From NCBI RefSeq assembly GCF_000427335.1, contig NZ_ATMR01000095.1, forward strand, positions 142,123 to 206,122: a DNA stretch of 64,000 nt, written 5' to 3'. This stretch comes from Winogradskyella psychrotolerans RS-3 (GTDB lineage: Bacteria; Bacteroidota; Bacteroidia; Flavobacteriales; Flavobacteriaceae). The notes beneath the pieces were generated by a model, which was given only the letters and a program-made list of their open reading frames with translations, was not told the DNA's origin and made no database searches. Made by a program: the position numbers and the translations under genes. Positions 30,093 through 38,225 of the stretch are shown one piece after another (the first letter of the stretch is position 1; each line of letters begins with the position of its first letter).

Positions 30093-30941
30093 ATGAAAAA
30101 GCTATTACTATCATTTCCTATGGTCATGGGAATCTTGTTTTTTGGAATTCTAATTTCAGATAACAATGTGAATTCCATGCATCATTCTTCTAGCAATACA
30201 GAAGTAATTCAGAAGAAAGATTCTACCAAATCGAAGCTTAGAATTTACTATATAAGACATGCTGAGGGTGGACATAATGTTAAAAAAGAATGGGGAATAT
30301 ATCCTGAAAATGAATGGCCGTCTTATGTTGGTAATCATAGTGCTTTTACGCCAAAAGGAATTATGCAACAATCTAGAGTATCTAAAAAATTAAATCGGTT
30401 TAATTTCGATTTTGTAGCAACCAGTCCTGCGTGGCGTTGTAAAAATACAGTATTGCCCTATTTAGAAGAATCAGAAATAAAGGCAGAGATTTGGCCAGAA
30501 CTTGCAGAGATCTATGCCACAAACCTCATTGTTTCGCCAGATTTGTCAGAACATACCTCAACTGAAAAAATACTTGGAGCAGGAGATGAAATAACACTAC
30601 TTCCAGAAGAAGAACCTTACTTCACGTTACGCAATGATGGCACACACGAATTTAAGAAACTACGTTTTCCTAGAGACCATTCAGAAAGTGCAAAAGAAAA
30701 TGCAATGGCAAAGGTGATTATAGATAAAGTTTTAGAATTAATTGAGGATCGCAATGCATCACACAATACCATACTTCTTTCAGGTCACGGAAGTAGTGGA
30801 AAAGCCGTTCTAAGAATGCTTACAAAAGATCCGTTAAATGGTTTTCCTCAAATTACAAATACTGGAGTTTGGATGGTAGAACAACAAGATGATGGCACCT
30901 TTAAATTAAAGATGTTTAATGATGTTCCTTTTCCTGAATAA
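30093..30941 (+). CDS. Histidine phosphatase superfamily protein, exported
   Basis: A 282-aa protein whose ATG at 30093 opens an N-terminal hydrophobic segment (signal or anchor). The phosphoglycerate-mutase-like fold is shown by YYIRHAEGG (catalytic His), ATSPAWRCKNTV, and SGHGSSGKAV (second His). The usual third acidic residue region is ELAEIYA. Predicted periplasmic phosphatase or a non-catalytic relative. It follows the sulfatase by 22 bases in the same direction, so is likely co-transcribed. A phosphatase is unusual in a sulfated-polysaccharide locus and its substrate cannot be inferred. Confidence 0.75.
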   Translation: MKKLLLSFPMVMGILFFGILISDNNVNSMHHSSSNTEVIQKKDSTKSKLRIYYIRHAEGGHNVKKEWGIYPENEWPSYVGNHSAFTPKGIMQQSRVSKKLNRFNFDFVATSPAWRCKNTVLPYLEESEIKAEIWPELAEIYATNLIVSPDLSEHTSTEKILGAGDEITLLPEEEPYFTLRNDGTHEFKKLRFPRDHSESAKENAMAKVIIDKVLELIEDRNASHNTILLSGHGSSGKAVLRMLTKDPLNGFPQITNTGVWMVEQQDDGTFKLKMFNDVPFPE

Positions 30942-30943
30942 TA

Positions 30944-31033
30944 GGGTTTGAAGTTGAATCTAAAATTAAGGATACTTCAGGAAATGAATCAAAACCTATT
31001 ATTGATAAAAAAATTGTTAAGTTGGTAGACTAA
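30944..31033 (+). pseudogene. Possible C-terminal gene remnant
   Basis: Directly after the phosphatase stop, a 29-codon open stretch without a start reads like natural protein (for example DTSGNESKPIIDKKIVKLV) and ends in TAA at 31031. It could be the tail of a lost gene or a frameshifted extension of the phosphatase. The stretch is short, so chance is possible. Confidence 0.25.
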
Positions 31034-31177
31034 GTTTAAGTATTTAGTGTGTATGATTTTTTTATTGAAAACTCGAGAAGCCCAAAATCAAACCTTCTAA
31101 ATATGGAATCAACTAAAGACCATAAACTATGATTTAACATGCTAATTAACGATTAAATCTTACTTATGCATAAAAAG

Positions 31178-31232
31178 AGCAAGCATTTGATAGAATAAAG
31201 AATCGTTTTTTCGCATAAGTATAAGATATTTG
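31178..31232 (+). promoter_or_regulatory. Shared 55-bp promoter element, module lipoprotein
   Basis: Half-site 1 AGCAA at 31178, box AATAAAGAAT at 31194 (half-site 2 AGAAT at 31199), -7 box GATATTTG at 31225-31232, 36 bases before the ATG at 31261. The spacer after half-site 1 (GCATTTGATAG) resembles that at 26081 (TCATTTGAACG). Confidence 0.62.
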
Positions 31233-31260
31233 ATGACATATTAATACTAATTCAAACTTT

Positions 31261-32949
31261 ATGAAAACTATCAAGTATATTTCAGCTATTCTATTATTAT
31301 TTAGTATATCCTGTTCATCTGATCCAGACTATGACCCTGTAGTGATACCAGAACAAGGTACATTTGGTATGAACGAATATGGTACAGTAGATTTCAAAAC
31401 CGTAGAAGGTATAGAAATAGGAGTAGATACTTCAGTAGAATTAGAAGCATTTCACGGAGAACCAGAAGAAATAACTGCAGAGGCCGATGGTATAGTAAGA
31501 TGGCAGTATTTATCTGAAGGCATAGGGTTTGGCGTAAACACAACAACAGACATTATAGATAAAATATATTTATATTCTGACGCATACGAAAATTATGCAA
31601 CGAGTTATTCACGTACCCTTGAGGAAAATTTACAATTTGCATTTGGAGTATTAAAAGCGAAACACCCTACCCTTAGAATTGATGATGCAGAGGGAAATGA
31701 CTGGCCTTACACAGCGGAGACGCTTATAGAAGCAACTAATGGTGAAGAAAACGGTGTGTATTCTTTTAATTTTGAAAACATCGGAAGGTTTATCTTTATT
31801 TCTGACAGTATAGATAACATGGAAGGATTTGTAGTACAAATCATCTTAGAATCTGATGGTGATTATGGTGATGGTGGTGGTAATGATGACGGTGGCGGTA
31901 ATGATGATGGTAACCCAGCACTATTATTTGATGACTCGGGAGATAATAGTCAAACATTTAATGTAGGAAATGAAGATGAAGATGATCTTAATCAAGATAT
32001 TATTACCGTGGGAGGTACAGGCGTAATTGTAGAAAACAATAACTTTATAGGTGTTTCTACTGAAGATGCTAGTGATGATGGTGCCACTGCAGTTTTTACT
32101 TTTGACTTAACTACAAATTCAGCTTCTACAATTAATGCTACTTTAAATTTGGAGTTAGCAAAAAGAGCAAAAGGTAGCGTTAGCGGAACAGTTTCTGTGA
32201 CAGGTTATCCAGATACACCTTTTTCTTATGCGGCTACTTCTACCGAAAATGGTGGTAGTGCTCCAGCTATCGATTTGGAATTCCCATCAACGATTTCATT
32301 GGTTTCAGGGTCACCGCTTACGGTGACTATTACACTAGATGAGATGTTAACTGAAGGTAATACAACAAACCCAATTTTTAGGTTAGCAAAAGTAACTATA
32401 GAGAAAGATGTTAGTACACCTACACAAAATACTTGGCTAGATATAGACAATTCAATTACAAATTTAACATTAGCAACGACTTGTACGGATTGTTCTGTAA
32501 CAACAGTAGCAAATCCTGATGCTGCAGATGCAGAAGCTACGACTGTAACTAAATGGACTATAGGTTCTACTTCTGGTAGTGGAAATAAAAGCCTTAGTTT
32601 TGATTTTACCCCAGGAGAGGGTGTTACACTTGCTGATTATGGTAATTTAATAGTAAGCGTACGTATGTACTGGCCTAGTTTCAATTACATTAGTAATTTT
32701 GATAGTAGTGAGCGTATTAGATTCTATTTAAGTGATGGAAATGCTTCACAACAAGTACAAGGTAATTTTGTGGAATCGAACGAAGCGGGATGGCATACTA
32801 TGGTATTTGATTTTACAGGAACACCAGCAGGTGCTGCCCTAACATCAGATATAATTAGTGGAGAGATTAGACTAATAGGTAATAACTTTACAAATTTAGA
32901 TAATGGTCTTGAATTTTATATCGATACGATCACTTATGATATAATTTAA
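31261..32949 (+). CDS. Multi-module surface lipoprotein, putative glycan-binding
   Basis: A 562-aa lipoprotein (lipobox SISC, followed by an Asp-rich SSDPDYD that could be a surface-export signal). Three parts: an N-terminal domain (about 30-195) I do not recognise; a Gly/Asp/Asn-rich linker (about 198-217); module A (about 218-378), clearly homologous to the small T9SS protein at 56794 (shared ITVGGTGV, NATLNLE/D, ISLVSGSP, VTITLDEML); and module B (about 385-562), similar in pattern to the N-terminal modules of the T9SS hydrolases at 44458 and 60064 (starts with an aromatic-rich strand, ends YIDTI). No catalytic motif. Likely binds the polysaccharide at the cell surface, perhaps standing in for a SusD-type protein. 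Single-gene unit with its own promoter and terminator. Confidence 0.72.
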   Translation: MKTIKYISAILLLFSISCSSDPDYDPVVIPEQGTFGMNEYGTVDFKTVEGIEIGVDTSVELEAFHGEPEEITAEADGIVRWQYLSEGIGFGVNTTTDIIDKIYLYSDAYENYATSYSRTLEENLQFAFGVLKAKHPTLRIDDAEGNDWPYTAETLIEATNGEENGVYSFNFENIGRFIFISDSIDNMEGFVVQIILESDGDYGDGGGNDDGGGNDDGNPALLFDDSGDNSQTFNVGNEDEDDLNQDIITVGGTGVIVENNNFIGVSTEDASDDGATAVFTFDLTTNSASTINATLNLELAKRAKGSVSGTVSVTGYPDTPFSYAATSTENGGSAPAIDLEFPSTISLVSGSPLTVTITLDEMLTEGNTTNPIFRLAKVTIEKDVSTPTQNTWLDIDNSITNLTLATTCTDCSVTTVANPDAADAEATTVTKWTIGSTSGSGNKSLSFDFTPGEGVTLADYGNLIVSVRMYWPSFNYISNFDSSERIRFYLSDGNASQQVQGNFVESNEAGWHTMVFDFTGTPAGAALTSDIISGEIRLIGNNFTNLDNGLEFYIDTITYDII

Positions 32950-32978
32950 GAATCATTAGAACAATTAGATGACATGAT

Positions 32979-33016
32979 AAAAAGTCCTTTGTTAAAATTT
33001 AACAAAGGACTTTTTT
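32979..33016 (+). terminator. Rho-independent terminator after module lipoprotein
   Basis: A nearly perfect inverted repeat: the left arm contains AAAGTCCTTTGTTAAA and the right arm TTTAACAAAGGACTTT, with a minimal loop around 32997, followed by a run of Ts to 33016. It lies 30 bases after the stop at 32949. The A-rich left flank could let it work both ways. Confidence 0.88.
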
Positions 33017-33111
33017 ATAGGTTTTGTCTGATCCTTAAAAGAGGTGACATTTGCACCCAGAATATTAAAGACTGCAACAATAGATCTGAATATCGTCATT
33101 TAATATGATAG

Positions 33112-33166
33112 AGCAATTAAAAGGTAGATTAGAGAAACATTAAAAACAGACTTATCGCTAATTTTG
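33112..33166 (+). promoter_or_regulatory. Shared 55-bp promoter element, operon from 33193
   Basis: Half-site 1 AGCAA at 33112, box ATTAGAGAAA at 33128 (half-site 2 AGAAA at 33133), and a -7 box TAATTTTG at 33159-33166 that is a perfect TANNTTTG, 34 bases before the ATG at 33193. Confidence 0.68.
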
Positions 33167-33192
33167 GTATTGTACTGGTGAACATATTAAAC

Positions 33193-34731
33193 ATGATATT
33201 CAAAAACTATTTAACTCTTCTACTTATTTGTGCCATTTCTATTGTTGCGAATGCACAAAAGAAAACTAGTGATAAAAATCTAAACAAGAAGAGACCAAAT
33301 ATTCTGTTTTGTATTTCAGATGACCAATCTTACAAACACATTTCTTTAGAAAATGTAAAAGAATTAAATACACCAAATATTGATAGAATAGCTAATGATG
33401 GCATATTGTTTCAAAACGCCTATTGTAATGTAGCTTCTTGTGCACCATCTAGAGCTAATATTTTAACAGGGAAAAACATTTGGGAACTTGAAGAAGGTGG
33501 TGTGTTATTTGGAGGGTTGAAAAAAAAATTCAAGACATTTCCTATTGTGTTAGCGCAGAATGGTTATGTTACAGGGTATACAGGAAAAGGGTATTTACCT
33601 GCCAAAAAAGAGGAGCCTTACCATACTCAGCCTATTGCCAAAAACTACAGTAGTATAAAGATGAAGGCTCCAAAAGGCATATCAAAGATTGACTATTCAG
33701 GTAATTTTAAAGATTTTTTATCCAAAAGAGATAAAGACAAACCTTTCTTTTTTTGGTATGGAGGAAGAGAACCTCACCGAGGTTATAAACAAGGTATCGG
33801 AGAAGAATCTGGTAAGGATATTTCTAAAATTCAAGTACCTGAGTTTTTACCAAATAATGAGGTTGTACAAAGCGATATTGCAGATTATTATTTTGAAATT
33901 GAATGGTTCGATTCTCACATCGGACGAATGATTAAAACACTAGAAGAAATAGGCGAACTTGAGAATACTATTATTATAACAACAGCTGATAACGGCATGC
34001 CTTTCCCTCGTGCTAAAGCAACTAGCTACGATTATGGAACGCATTTACCTTTAGCTATTTTGTGGGGTGATAAAATTAAAGGAAGTCAAAAAGTTGAAGA
34101 TTTTATAAGCTTTACAGATTTTGCTCCAACGTTACTAGAAGCAGCTGGTATTGAAATTCCAAACGAGATGACTGGAAATAGTTTCTTAGATGTAATAACT
34201 TCAAATAAAAGTGGTCAAGTAGATGCAACAAGAAACAGGGTATTTACAGCACAAGAGCGTCATACCTACTGCCGTCCCGATGGAATGCCATATCCTATGA
34301 GAACCATTCGCAAAGGAGATTGGCTATATATCGTAAACTTTGAACCAGACAGATGGCCAGGTGGAAATTCAGATTTTTTAGCTTCTCACCAAGGGTTTTA
34401 TGGCGATATAGATGCAGGACCAACACGCAAATACTTAATTACGAACAAAGATGATGCTTCGGTTAAATATTACTACGACTTAGCTGTTGCTAAACGTTCT
34501 GAAGCAGAATTGTACAATGTAAAAGACGATCCTTTTCAATTGGTTAATTTGGCATCAGAGGAGAAATATTTAGACTTGTGTAAGGAATTAAAAGACGAAT
34601 TGTTCACATATTTAAAAGAGACAAACGATCCTAGAATGGAAGGATTATCACCTTGGGACAATTATCCATTTTATTCTGAAGGATTCGATAAAAGATTCTT
34701 AAAACCTATTGGTAAAAGGGATGGTGAATAG
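33193..34731 (+). CDS. S1-family sulfatase, N-sulfatase-like branch
   Basis: A 512-aa secreted sulfatase, signal peptide ending SIVANAQ. The frame opens at a GTG at 33178, but the ATG at 33193 starts the signal directly and fits the promoter. Motifs: CISDDQSYKH (about 40-49), CAPSR with Cys83, and TADNGMPFPRAK. The usual GKWH is replaced by TGKGYLPA, lacking the His. The short active-site region and NIWELEEGG after the Cys resemble heparan-N-sulfatase-type (SGSH-like) proteins; I hold that only loosely. First gene of a new operon. Confidence 0.9.
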   Translation: MIFKNYLTLLLICAISIVANAQKKTSDKNLNKKRPNILFCISDDQSYKHISLENVKELNTPNIDRIANDGILFQNAYCNVASCAPSRANILTGKNIWELEEGGVLFGGLKKKFKTFPIVLAQNGYVTGYTGKGYLPAKKEEPYHTQPIAKNYSSIKMKAPKGISKIDYSGNFKDFLSKRDKDKPFFFWYGGREPHRGYKQGIGEESGKDISKIQVPEFLPNNEVVQSDIADYYFEIEWFDSHIGRMIKTLEEIGELENTIIITTADNGMPFPRAKATSYDYGTHLPLAILWGDKIKGSQKVEDFISFTDFAPTLLEAAGIEIPNEMTGNSFLDVITSNKSGQVDATRNRVFTAQERHTYCRPDGMPYPMRTIRKGDWLYIVNFEPDRWPGGNSDFLASHQGFYGDIDAGPTRKYLITNKDDASVKYYYDLAVAKRSEAELYNVKDDPFQLVNLASEEKYLDLCKELKDELFTYLKETNDPRMEGLSPWDNYPFYSEGFDKRFLKPIGKRDGE

Positions 34732-34767
34732 AAATCTATCCTATTAGTGTAAATTTAAAAACCTAGC

Positions 34768-35535
34768 ATGAAAAAACCTATTAATTATCTTTTGCTTTTA
34801 ATACTCATCAGTTCATGTGGGTTACAAAAAGACGTTGACAAAACATGCCAAACGTCTCAACACCTTAAGACCTTGCCATACACGCATATGGCATTAAAAG
34901 ATCTTTCAGATTTTAAACCAACTTCAAAAAACTGGCAAATTGTAAGTGACGCAGTCGTAGATACGTCCAAAAAAAGAAGCATTTCAGGGGTTGATGGCAT
35001 TGGTGTATTATTAAACAATTCAGATAGAACTTCAAGAAAAAATATTTTCACAAATTTTGAGCATGGAGATATTGAGCTAGAGTTAGATGTTATGATGCCT
35101 ATAGGATCTAATTCGGGCATTTACCTACAGGGAAGATATGAAATCCAACTTTTTGACAGCTGGAACGTCAAAGAACCTACATATTCAGACATGGGAGCTA
35201 TTTACCAACGCTGGGACAAAACAGCAGAAAAAGGAAAACAAGGTTACGAAGGGCATCCTCCTACTATAAACGCTGCTAAAGCTGCTGGTTTATGGCAACA
35301 CATAAAAATAAAATTTAACGCACCTACTTTTGATGAAAAAGGAAATAAAACTAAAAACGCAAAATTTGATGAAGTTTGGTTAAACGGCGTACTAATACAT
35401 AAAAACATTGAAGTTACTGGCCCAACTAGAGCAGCTGCTTTTAAGACAGAAACTTCTATGGCTCCTATTATGATACAAGGAGATCATGGTCCTGTTGCGT
35501 TTAAAAACATCAAATACAAATTACACAAAAAATAG
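34768..35535 (+). CDS. DUF1080 (3-keto-disaccharide hydrolase-like) lipoprotein
   Basis: A 255-aa lipoprotein (lipobox ISSC) with one jelly-roll domain of the DUF1080 type (Pfam PF06439). Typical features: FEHGDIELELDVMMPIGSNSGIYLQGRYEIQLFDS in pieces through about 90-130, NAAKAAGLWQHIKIKFNAP, DEVWLNGVLIH, and a final IMIQGDHGPVAFKNIKYK strand. Known members hydrolyse 3-keto sugars or bind glycans. A Gfo/Idh/MocA oxidoreductase lies in the same operon (38226), and such enzymes can make keto sugars, so the two may work together; that link is inferred. Confidence 0.82.
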   Translation: MKKPINYLLLLILISSCGLQKDVDKTCQTSQHLKTLPYTHMALKDLSDFKPTSKNWQIVSDAVVDTSKKRSISGVDGIGVLLNNSDRTSRKNIFTNFEHGDIELELDVMMPIGSNSGIYLQGRYEIQLFDSWNVKEPTYSDMGAIYQRWDKTAEKGKQGYEGHPPTINAAKAAGLWQHIKIKFNAPTFDEKGNKTKNAKFDEVWLNGVLIHKNIEVTGPTRAAAFKTETSMAPIMIQGDHGPVAFKNIKYKLHKK

Positions 35536-35631
35536 AAGATTTAGGAATTCGGTTTTTGTTGTTTTTTACCTTAAAAAAGACAGCTAACTAAAGTAAAGCA
35601 TCGATTTATTAAAAAGGTTAAAATTTATAAA

Positions 35632-36619
35632 GTGAAAGTCAGAAGGAATTTATATAAAAACATTATGCTGTTAATTGCCGTTTTTACAACAGTAAATTTA
35701 TATGCAGATAAGTTTACATATAATGAGAAAAAGCTCGGTGGAGATTTTAAACTGATTTTTTACACTTCAGAAAAAAAAAATGCAGATTTAATTGCTAATC
35801 AGACTTATTTGTTCGTTGATTCTTTAAACCTAATTTTTAGCAATTACTTAAAAAAGAGCGACATAAGTTTATTGAATAGAAAAAGGAAACTTAAAAATGC
35901 TTCATCCCAATTAATAGCACTTTTAAAACTATCACAACAAGCCCATAAAAACACCAATGGTTATTTTGATATTTCAATAAAACCGTTAATTGACTTTTGG
36001 GATAAAGCAGAAAAAACAAGAGGTTTCCTTCAAAGAATTCGATATTAAAACAACAGAAATTTGTTGGATTAAAGTCCGTTTTAACGATTACAGATTCCAA
36101 CGATATTTTTCTGGCAAGAAAGAGTAAATTAGACTTAGGAGGCATCGCCAAAGGGTATATCATTGATGAGGTTTATGCATTTCTAAAGAAAAAAACATCA
36201 CTTCTTTTTTAATTGAAGCTGCAGGTGACATAAGAGTGTTTGGCAGACCTGAGAATACTGATTTTTGGAATGTTGGTGTGTCAGCAACAAATAGTAATAG
36301 TTATATCGTAGCATTAAAATCCGGACAAGCAATAGCAACTTCGGGTAAAACATATCGATTTAGAATAATTGAAGGTAAAAAGTATTCTCACATTGTAAAT
36401 CCAAAAACATTAACACCGGTTTCTCATAATTTCACATCATCAGTAATTGCAAATAGTGCCGTTGAAGCTGATTATTTGGCATCAACATTCAATATTGTAT
36501 TGAACAAAGATGAAATAGAAAAAATAATCGATAATCATAAGGATATTGAATTGTTAATTTTTAACAATCAAGATATAATTTTTGAGACGAAGAAATTTCT
36601 TAAAACAGATAAAAATTAA
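35632..36619 (+). pseudogene. apbE: ApbE-like FAD:protein FMN transferase, two frameshifts
   Basis: Exported flavin transferase that normally attaches FMN to Thr/Ser of target proteins. Three reading-frame pieces join if one A is added to each of two runs: six As at 36011-36016 and seven As at 36189-36195. The joined protein reads KLDLGGIAKGYIID then FLIEAAGDIRVFG, the ApbE signature, then GQAIATSGKTYRF and KYSHIVNPKT with the metal/flavin-site residues. The start is GTG at 35632 or the ATG at 35665; both leave a signal peptide ending LYADKF. A YceI-like gene begins 4 bases after the stop. Two losses of the same kind in one gene argue for base-calling errors. Confidence 0.82.
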
Positions 36620-36622
36620 AGA

Positions 36623-37215
36623 ATGAATACTAAAATAAGCATACTATTACTAGCTTTTTTATTGGTTAGTTTAGGGGTTGAGGCGCAAACAACATTCACG
36701 CTTTCTAAAGAATCTACAATGAAAATTGATGGATCGTCAACGGTTAGTGATTGGTCTGTTGAAGTTGTGGAGGCCACAGGAAACTTTACTACATCAGAAG
36801 ATATTAAAATTGAAGTTGGTGAAATTCTTTATTCAAATTTAGAATTTAGTTTTCCAGTTGATAAAATGGAAAGTGGTAGAGGGCCAATTATGGATTCAAA
36901 AATTAAAAAGCTTTAATTAGTGATGTAAATCCATTGGTAACTTATAAGTCTATTGAAAATAAGATTACAGCTTTAGATGGTGATAAATTTGTGTTAGAGT
37001 CTGTAGGGACAATTACAGCCGCAGGTGTTAGCAAACCGCTTACAGTTACATTAAATGGATTTTTTAATACGGAAATGAAAACTATGTCTTTCGAAGGCAC
37101 TAAAGATTTAACAATGACTATGTTTAATATTGAAAAGCCAACTGCTTTCTTTGGAAAACTAGTGACAAAAGATGAATTAAATGTAATGTTTAATTTAAGC
37201 TTTATAAAACAATAA
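36623..37215 (+). pseudogene. YceI-like lipid-binding protein, frameshifted
   Basis: A small exported protein, signal peptide ending GVEAQ, with the YceI lipocalin-like pattern: SSTVSDWSVEV, then SNLEFSFPVDKMESG, then a second half with GTITAAGVSKPLTVTLNGF. The halves are in different frames. One extra A in the five-A run at 36905-36909 restores MDSKIKKALISDVNPLVTYKS. YceI proteins bind polyisoprenoid or quinone-like lipids in the periplasm. It follows apbE almost directly and precedes the FGE-like gene by 20 bases, so the three form a tight set. Confidence 0.8.
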
Positions 37216-37235
37216 ATCACCTTAATTACTATTAT

Positions 37236-38195
37236 ATGAAATTACTTAAATTATTTATTATACCATTTGTTTTTTTAGCTACAAATGGATTTGCTCAAGC
37301 TGAATTTAAACCGTATTCACAACAGATTGAAGGTACTGATGTATCCTTTAAGATGGTGCCGATTAAAGGTGCTACTTTTATGCTAGGAGCATCAAAAAAA
37401 GATAAACAAAAAGAAGCTGATGAGTTGCCACAAAAACAAGTGGAAGTTAGTTCTTTTTGGATGGGTGCTTTTGAGGTGACTCAGAAAGAATTTTTACTAT
37501 TTACAGATGCTACAAGTGATATATTAGCTGATGGCACTTTAAACACTGAAGTTATTTCTAGACCCTCAAGTCCGTATGAAGATCCATCAAAAGGATTAGG
37601 AGATGATGATATGAAACCAACTGTTGGTTTAACACAATATGGAGCATTATCTTATTGCCGTTGGCTCTATAAAAGAACGGGGATTTTTTATAGAATTCCA
37701 ACCGAAGCAGAATGGGAATTGGCTGCAAAAGCAGGCACAGAAACTCCGTATTTCTTTGGAAAAAAGAAAAATGATTTATCAGAATATGCTTGGTATGCCG
37801 AAAATGCAGAAGGACAATTACACCAAGTTGGTTTAAAAAAACCGAACCCTAATGGATTATATGATATTTATGGAAATGTGTCCGAGTGGTGTTTAGATCA
37901 GTATTATGCTGATTATTACACTACAATAAAAGATGGAGAAAAAGATCCTAGAGGAATGCCAGATGCATTGTACCCAAGATCAGCCCGAGGAGGTTCATTT
38001 TTAGATGATGAAACTGAATGCAGAAGTACAAATAGAATAACTTCAACAGACGATTGGAAAGCAAGAGACCCACAATTACCTAAAAGTTTTTGGTGGAACA
38101 CAGATTCCGAGTTTGTTGGTTTTAGATTGGTAAGACCTTTAGAGCAGCCAAGTAAGGAAGATGTAGAACTGTTCTTTTCTTCAATGTTAGAATAA
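37236..38195 (+). CDS. Formylglycine-generating-enzyme-like (SUMF1) protein
   Basis: A 319-aa exported protein, signal peptide ending NGFAQ. It has the FGE/SUMF1 fold pattern: FMLGASKKDK, VSSFWMGAFEVTQKEF, YRIPTEAEWELAAKAG, NPNGLYDIYGNVSEWCLD and SARGGSFLDDETEC. In true aerobic FGEs two Cys five apart follow GGS; here the first position is Asp257 and only Cys262 remains. It may therefore not mature sulfatases but do another oxygen- or metal-dependent job, as in EgtB/PvdO relatives. Placed among 16 Cys-type sulfatases its presence is suggestive, but real sulfatase maturation probably relies on an FGE or anSME elsewhere in the genome. Confidence 0.85.
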   Translation: MKLLKLFIIPFVFLATNGFAQAEFKPYSQQIEGTDVSFKMVPIKGATFMLGASKKDKQKEADELPQKQVEVSSFWMGAFEVTQKEFLLFTDATSDILADGTLNTEVISRPSSPYEDPSKGLGDDDMKPTVGLTQYGALSYCRWLYKRTGIFYRIPTEAEWELAAKAGTETPYFFGKKKNDLSEYAWYAENAEGQLHQVGLKKPNPNGLYDIYGNVSEWCLDQYYADYYTTIKDGEKDPRGMPDALYPRSARGGSFLDDETECRSTNRITSTDDWKARDPQLPKSFWWNTDSEFVGFRLVRPLEQPSKEDVELFFSSMLE

Positions 38196-38225
38196 ACCTA
38201 TTCAGTTAATCAAAAATATAAAATA

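Larger units (their letters stand above)
30942..31260 (+). other. Intergenic region with possible gene remnant and promoter
   Basis: This 319-base gap holds a 90-base open stretch (30944-31033) with coding-like composition, described separately, then AT-rich non-coding DNA, then the shared promoter element at 31178-31232. I see no convincing terminator after the phosphatase gene. Confidence 0.5.

Noticed and set aside
17186..36195. Programmed ribosomal frameshifting as the cause of the broken frames
   Set aside because: Eight sites, with different run lengths and no common slippery heptamer plus stem-loop, and in enzymes with no reason for two products. Base loss in homopolymers is simpler.
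36623..36760. An ApbE flavinylation site in the YceI-like protein (DGSSTVSDW)
   Set aside because: The stretch is the ordinary YceI start motif and lacks the Ala-Thr core of known flavinylation sites.
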